64,000 bases of DNA, taken from assembly GCA_021018815.1 (NCBI GenBank), contig JAITYX010000009.1, positions 4,838,501 to 4,902,500 of the forward strand, read 5' to 3'. The notes under the pieces are model-generated. The model saw only the letters and a list, made by a program, of their open reading frames with translations, did no database searches and was not told the DNA's origin. Below are positions 58,699 through 64,000 of this stretch, piece after piece. The translations under genes were made by a program, and so were the position numbers. This DNA comes from Talinum fruticosum (lineage: Eukaryota > Streptophyta > Magnoliopsida > Caryophyllales > Talinaceae). Position 1 is the first letter of the stretch. The number at the start of each line of letters is the position of its first letter.

Positions 58699-59601
58699 CG
58701 AAGACTTAGACTCTAACTTTAAAACATTCTGAGTACTACATGAAGACTCGGTATAAACTTCATCCCTCCAAAGTTTTGACTACAAGTCATTCCGAGTGTT
58801 ATAGAAACTCCTGTACAAGTTTTCATTTGTTTCGACCGACTCGGAAAACACATTCTTATAGATCTTCTGCATTAATATTTCGACTCACTCCAGCAACACT
58901 CGGATCAATCGCATGTTCAAATAATTTCGTTAACACTTTTATCCCGAGTTCCGACTGCATATTTCAAAGCTAAATGAATTATAATGTTAATTCCTCTTTT
59001 TAAATCAGATTGTTTGTTTGAGAATTATTTGTCCAAATCAAGTCTTTATACTCTAATGATTTTACTCTTTCTAACTTGATCTCTCTTAGGGTCGACTCGG
59101 TGGAATTTGAGTATATTTAATATTAGACTCAGAACATTCCACATTTTAAGGCTCGAGATAATTATGCACTTAGTTGTCTTAATTAAAATATTATCTCGTG
59201 CCTAATCTTGGACCAAGGTATATTATACTTTGAGAACCAAAGTTGTTTACTTTTGTAGGTTATCCAAACGAGGTTATCTCATTTTTAAAATACAAAAGTA
59301 ACCAGCTTCAAGTCGTCAATCGCCAGCAGACAAGTTTTATCTACTTCGAACAGGGCTCGTGCACCGTGTCGTGGTTGTCTATTTCCAAAATTGGAAAATT
59401 CTAACGCTAAGCTCAATGGTGGTTTCTACCTTGCTTTTCGAAATCACCAGTTGACTAGAGCACCTCTAGGAGCCAAGAGCCGTTGCACAATGTTCACATC
59501 CAAATGGATCTTTTCTAAGAGACTCAAAAGAGCCGTTACAACGACCATAAAAGACTTCTCGTTCGTAACCAAGACAAAACGGGTCACTCTGCTTGGTCAT
59601 T

Positions 59602-59609
59602 TATAAATA
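59602..59609 (+). promoter_or_regulatory. LTR TATA box, copia E
   Basis: tataaata followed by gaagc, as in B, C and D. Confidence 0.65.
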
Positions 59610-60132
59610 GAAGCGACTTCACAAGATTAGAAGATTACTAGAATTATCGTTGAAACATATTACTTAAGCGTAAGTCAATGTTTACATATTCAATCTTCAA
59701 TTTTCAACTCCCATCTTGTAATTAATACTTTTCCGAGTTGTAAAGTCTTGTAATCAATAACATACTTCTCTTATTTTCCGAGTAAGGTCCCTTGACCGAG
59801 CTGTAAGGGTTAAACTCAGCTCGCTTGTCCCTAACTCGTAAAGGTTATCTCAACTATGAAGTATTAGATCGGATAAGGGAACTTCGAGTATAGGAAAACA
59901 TTGTATGGAATTGTCTAAGGGAGAAATTCTAGTTGAGTCAGTCCGTTGTATTTTGTGGATTCAAAATAGTGGATTTGACTTGGTGCTTGGATTAGCACTC
60001 TACGTGGTTTTCAAACTCAAGAGGGTTTCCACGTATTTTTGAGTGTATACTTTTCCGAGTCTAATCTAGACTTAGATTCAGTTGTTTATCCTTTTCAAGC
60101 TTAAAGTTTCTAAGTTTGTTAAAATTTCATTA

Positions 60133-60160
60133 TCACCCTATTCACCCCCGTCTAGGGTGA
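60133..60160 (+). other. LTR 3'-end hairpin, copia E
   Basis: tcaccctattcacccccgtc followed by tagggtga: an 8-bp stem (tcacccta/tagggtga) with a 12-base loop. The hairpin ends 27 bp before the LTR end and is recognisable in B and C (written on the other strand). Confidence 0.65.
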
Positions 60161-60372
60161 CTTAGACTCTCCAAGAGCAAACCTTCAGTAGCCCCGCCGA
60201 TACGCTGCCAAAATTCGTTCATGATAAAAAATCGAGTAGGTAGGACAACCCGAGGGCACCCAACTCATTTCTTAAGATTGCTTTTACTGTTCTTTTAATT
60301 TTAGTTATTTCATTGCTTTTTGTATTGTTGTTTTGGGGAAATAATCGTTTTTAGTTCTTCACCACCTGATGA

Positions 60373-61825
60373 TGAAGGTTTGCTCGTGGAGAGTCTAAGT
60401 CACCCAAAGGAAGGGGATGAATAGCGTGATGGAGAAAATTAAACGATTTTTGCAACAAATCGGCTAAGCAGCAGATTCCGAGTCTAGATTGGACTTAGAA
60501 AAGTGATAACACAGATTTACATGGAAACTGTCCCAGGGCGAGAAAACTAAGTACAGTGCTAATCTAAGCACCAAGTCAAATCCACTATTTTGAATCCACA
60601 AAATACAAGGATCGACTCTACCGAATTGCTCCCTTAAACAATTCCTTACAATGTTTTCTTAGACTCGGATGTTATCCGATCTAGTACTTCCTAACCGAGG
60701 TAACCTTAACAATCGGGGACAACCGAGCTGAGTTAACCCTTACAACTCAGTCAAGAGACCTTACTCGAAAGCAAGAAAAGATTATGACTGATTACAAGAC
60801 TTTCTTTACAATTAAGAAAATATGAAATAGAGACTTGGACTTATAAATAGAAGATTGAATAAAGAATGAGGATAACAACTTTAGCTCAAGTAATGTGTTT
60901 AGCAATAATGTTTAGCAATCTATTAGTCTTGTGAGGTGGCTTCTATTTATAGCCAAACGAACAGAATGACTATTGAGTCTTCGTTCGGACGTAAGCCTTC
61001 ACTAGCCGTTTGTAACGGTTCTTCCGAGTCACTCGGAAAAGTTCCATTGGGATGTGAATGTTGTGCAACGGCTTTTGGCTCCAAACGATGGTCCAATCAC
61101 TTGGTGGTGACAGAAAGTTGTGGTGAAAACAACCGTTAAGCCTAGAGTTGGAGTTTTCTAATTTTGGAAACAGACAACCCTAACACGGTGTCCGAGCCAT
61201 GTCTAGAAGTAGGTAAAACTTGTCTACTGGTGTTTGACAGCTAGAAGCCGGTTGCTTTTGTATTTCAAAAGTGAGTTAGCCTCGTTTGAATAACCTACAA
61301 AAAGCAAACCACATTGCTTCTCAAAGGATAAAATACTTTGGTCCAAGATTAGGCACGAGATAGTAATTAAATTAGAACAATTAAATGCTGAATTATCTTT
61401 CGCCTAGAAGAGTAGAATTTTTGAGTTTAATATTAAATAAAGTCAAATTCCATTTAAGTTAATCCTAAGGATGATTAAGTAGACAGAGTAAAATATCGAG
61501 TATAACAACTTGGTCCGGTCAAATAATTCTTAAGAAAATAAACTGACTTAGAATAAGGAATTAACACTCGTAATTTTCTTTGTGTCGAAATACACAGTTA
61601 GTACTCAGAATAAGAGTGTTAGAGAAATTATTTGAGCATGCGATAGTTCCGAGTGATGTCTTACTGAGTCGAAACATTAGTGTGGGAGATATGCAATAAG
61701 GTGTTTTCTAAGTTAATCGAAACGAATGAAAACTTATAAAAGAATTTCTATAACGCTCGAATGACTTGAAATCAAAACTTAAGGGAGATAGGATTTATAC
61801 ATGAGTCTTCATGTAATACTTAACG
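60373..61825 (-). repeat. 3' LTR of copia D
   Basis: Matches the LTRs of B, C and E along its length (for example gtgctaatctaagcaccaag and aatccactattttgaatcc). The end at about 61,825 is set by where similarity to B changes to the pre-LTR motif gacattccac. The hairpin at 60,402-60,435 is degenerate. Confidence 0.8.
60944..60951 (-). promoter_or_regulatory. LTR TATA box, copia D
   Basis: The minus strand reads tataaata before gaagcc, as in the other LTRs. Confidence 0.65.
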
Positions 61826-62135
61826 GATGAGAGACATTCCACACTTAGAAAATGTATTGCGGATCATATCATCACTCATATCGAGTAAAGAAATGAACAT
61901 ATTATATCATAGCAGAAAAGTAAGAAGAAATTTGAACTCGAAACATGTAATTTCGAAATAAGTCTATTCCTAAGAAAAAAAAAAAATTCATTCATTGCTC
62001 AAAGAAAGAGAGGGTGAGCTCCCCTAAACACAACATTAAGATTTCTATATTTCTCCCCTAGCATTTCATCAAAAAGGAGGGAAGAAAATATCAAGTGAGT
62101 AAAATTGATGTTGGATAAAAAATAAAGAAAATAGA

Positions 62136-63717
62136 CTAAGAGGGGGTGGTTGGTCGTCAATAGTAGGAGGGACGGGCAGTGCACCGAGCACCGATATGCT
62201 TGAGAGGAGGTTGATGATCGTGGCACCGGCAGCACAGGGATGTCAAGAAGTTGCTCCGTCCTAGTTGTCCGAGCCAGGGGCATATCTTCCTCGAGCTCAT
62301 CCTCCTCGAAGACAGCGGAGGGAGGTGCTTCGACTTAGCAGCTGTGGATCGACAACGTCCTCAACTTCTTTTGACCCACTCGATGAGATATGAGGAGATC
62401 GGTTTTGGTTCATGGGCCGTTGGACCTTGGACCTCGAGGTTGAGCGACCTCTTCTTTTTCTTTCTCCTCTTCTTTCTCCTCCTCAGCCGAGCTGCTTCAG
62501 CTTCTTCATCTACCTCAACCGAGGTAGTCTTGGTTGTGCTTGGAGGACTTATCGAAGTATCTCGAAGTTTCTAGGTCCCGGGCATCCTTGGATCCGCATT
62601 CTTGAAGAAGTTGAAGCTACTCACATTGCTCATTGATGATGCCCTTTAGCTCGATCAACGGATCCTGGTTTTCTAGGATCCGAGAGTGGCTAGTTTTCGG
62701 TTGATAACCAGGCCTTGAAGGATATTTTCGAGAGTGTGGAGAGTGTCTCGAAGTGCTTCGGACATAGAAGAAATTTTTGTCTACCAATATGGTAAACATA
62801 GCGAGCAAAGGCTGTAGAAGGTGGTTAAGAAGTAGAGGGACTAGCAGAGGGAGGAGGAAGTGGTAGAAGACTGAGTCCGAGTTGGAGGGGTGAAGGGGGT
62901 TTCAAGTCGGACCCATGGACCCCGACACCGAGGCTTCACTTCTTGGTACCCGTAACCCGAAGCTCCTTTCTGCCAACCACAATGGCAGCCTCAAAAACAA
63001 CATGTGGATCCGAGGGGAGGGTAATCTTAAAGCTGTTTGAAAACAAACATCAAGAGAGTTTCGAAGGGAAAAGGAGCAGATTTTTGGGACCGAGGCGGCA
63101 TGGAGGCCATCTCGCTCAATAATGAAGGGAAAGAGGTCTACATTGTAGCCCTCTAGAATGTCAAACAAGGCTTTGAGAATCTTGGAGTTAGAATTCTCCT
63201 TGCTAGAATGATGAGAAAAGAAGGTTCTCATTAGAATAAAATAGAGTAGCCTTGCCTCCGATCTCATCCGAGTCACAAAGAAGTTCTTTCATGACTCGGG
63301 TACTTCTTTGCAGTATTTTTCAAAGAAGTCATATGCGACTTCCTTGAAAGGAATAGGATTAGAGTTGAGAAAGAGAGAAGAAACTTTGAAAAGTTTACGA
63401 AAAAGAGGGCGGTTAATGCGAATGACCTTCCCTTGGACTTTGGAGGTGTGACACCCTCTGGATGGGACATGTTGGAATAGAACTCAGCGATGAGTTCCGG
63501 ATAGATGAAATCACCGAAGCACAAATAATTGTAGACTCTAGTGTCCTGAATGTATTTTAACCACGAAAATGATGTGGTGTGGAAGAACTTATCATTCAAC
63601 ATAAACTGTTGGGTGACAAAGATTTTCGAGGGTTGGAGGTACCCTCTTGAGGAGTTTTGGTGCGGGGCTTTTTGGTAGCGGACCCCAACAATTTAGGTGC
63701 TGAACTCTTTTAGGCAT
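62136..63717 (-). pseudogene. Extra (third) ORF of copia D, broken
   Basis: The ATG at 63,717 begins MPKR; one base out of frame the conserved GSATKKPR follows. The piece 63,602-63,273 has MLNDKFFHTTSFSWLKYIQD, TRVYNYLCFGDFIYPELIAE and FYSNMSHPEGV. The piece 63,276-62,902 has MTRMRSEARLLYFILMRTFF, SHHSSKENSNSKILKALFDI and VDLFPFIIER. Later frames carry the Pro-rich and acidic region, and the end reads CTARPSYY, a stop, then RPTTPS, matching the TAR...PS end of B and E. D is the clearest copy for the N-terminal half of the protein. Same inferred role and same doubt about PF20167 as for the other copies. Confidence 0.7.
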
Positions 63718-63785
63718 GGTGAGATTTTTCGAGAAACAGAGAGGACACAAGAGAGAGCAAAGAGAGAGAGAGAGCGCTTAGAATT

Positions 63786-63786
<1 letters not shown>

Positions 63787-63817
<31 letters not shown>
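63787..63817. repeat. (AG)n microsatellite in the leader of the extra ORF (D)
   Basis: An AG run lies between the TATA-like box and the ATG of the extra ORF; on the element strand it is a CT-rich leader, as in E and B. Confidence 0.85.
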
Positions 63818-63821
<4 letters not shown>

Positions 63822-63877
63822 ATTCTTAAAGAGTAAGAAGGCAGTGAGTAAAGTAAAGAAATGAAGGTAAAGGGATG

Positions 63878-63887
63878 CTATTTATAG
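63878..63887 (-). promoter_or_regulatory. TATA-like box upstream of the extra ORF (D)
   Basis: The minus strand reads ctataaatag about 165 bp before the ATG at 63,717, as in C. Confidence 0.55.
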
Positions 63888-64000
63888 CGAAAATAAATGA
63901 CCTTTGGGCTTCGGTCCGACTCGAAGATCTAAAGGTAGTCTCGGACTAGTTTAACGTTACGCTCTTTAACGGCTAGAATTCCAGCAGCTTTCTTCGAACG

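Larger units (their letters stand above)
50029..60187 (+). mobile_element. Copia family copy E, 5'-truncated, carrying CACTA F
   Basis: Plus-strand member of the B/C family. It begins abruptly at the integrase-RT linker (gaacattccgtccgacatc, equal to B near 39,285) and runs through RT, RNase H, the extra ORF, polypurine tract and 3' LTR to ccttca at 60,187. No 5' LTR, primer site, gag or integrase lies to its left; the GDSL exon ends 89 bp before it. Without CACTA F it is about 5.5 kb, the length expected for this part of B. With no 5' LTR, no target duplication can be tested. Confidence 0.85.
58699..60187 (+). repeat. 3' LTR of copia E
   Basis: Starts cgaagacttagactc after the polypurine tract and ends gagcaaaccttca; 1,489 bp. 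It begins CG, like the 5' LTRs of B and C. Confidence 0.9.
60373..64000 (-). mobile_element. Copia family copy D, runs off the window
   Basis: Minus-strand member of the family. Its 3' LTR starts (plus coordinates) tgaaggtttgctcgtgg at 60,373. After the LTR come the extra ORF (63,717-62,136) and the spacer with the TATA-like box at 63,878. RNase H and the rest of pol should lie beyond 64,000. The LTR 5' boundary and polypurine tract appear deleted around 61,825. Confidence 0.85.

Overview
The window is nuclear DNA of a flowering plant, most likely a eudicot. It is AT-rich and holds no intact gene, rRNA, tRNA or CRISPR array that I can see. What it holds is a stack of plant transposable elements (LINE, Ty3/gypsy, Ty1/copia, CACTA, MULE-like, MITEs) around the remains of two host genes: a GDSL esterase/lipase and a TPR protein. 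All calls come from reading the sequence by eye; no alignment or database search was run.

Layout. 2.0-2.7 kb: a LINE reverse transcriptase tail (minus). 5.83-12.95 kb: a minus-strand Ty3/gypsy element with gag pieces but no visible pol, and unequal LTRs. 13.0-13.3 kb: a two-copy tandem repeat with an AG microsatellite. 16.0-16.4 kb: a broken TPR gene (minus). 17.64-26.40 kb: a three-level nest. A MULE-like element with inverted repeats over 200 bp carries a solo LTR, and the solo LTR is interrupted by a 6.2-kb CACTA-like element. 26.89-27.38 and 49.73-49.94 kb: two exons of a GDSL esterase/lipase pseudogene, separated by 22.3 kb. A composite retrotransposon accounts for almost all of that gap.

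The composite is a complete, decayed minus-strand Ty1/copia element (called C, 27,927-48,982, target duplication gtttt on both sides). A second member of the same family (called B, 33,670-44,225, target duplication ggtta/ggttc) sits inside it. Without B, C is about 10.5 kb; B is 10.56 kb. A third copy (E, plus strand, 50,029-60,187) lacks its 5' half and is interrupted by a 4.6-kb CACTA transposon (F, 52,618-57,263, target duplication cca) that carries a broken En/Spm-type transposase gene. A fourth copy (D, minus strand) begins at 60,373 and runs off the window.

The family looks like the SIRE/Maximus type: LTRs of 1.43-1.49 kb, an initiator-tRNA-Met primer site, gag (UBN2) - protease - integrase - RT - RNase H, then an extra ORF before the 3' LTR. 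This extra ORF is the most interesting object here. In all four copies it begins with a basic GSATKK(A/P)R motif. In the three copies where pol is present it lies 527-572 bp after the pol stop. In all four it is preceded, about 150-165 bp upstream of its ATG, by a TATA-like sequence and then a CT-rich leader. This suggests that the accessory protein is expressed from its own internal promoter. All copies carry stops or frameshifts and look inactive.
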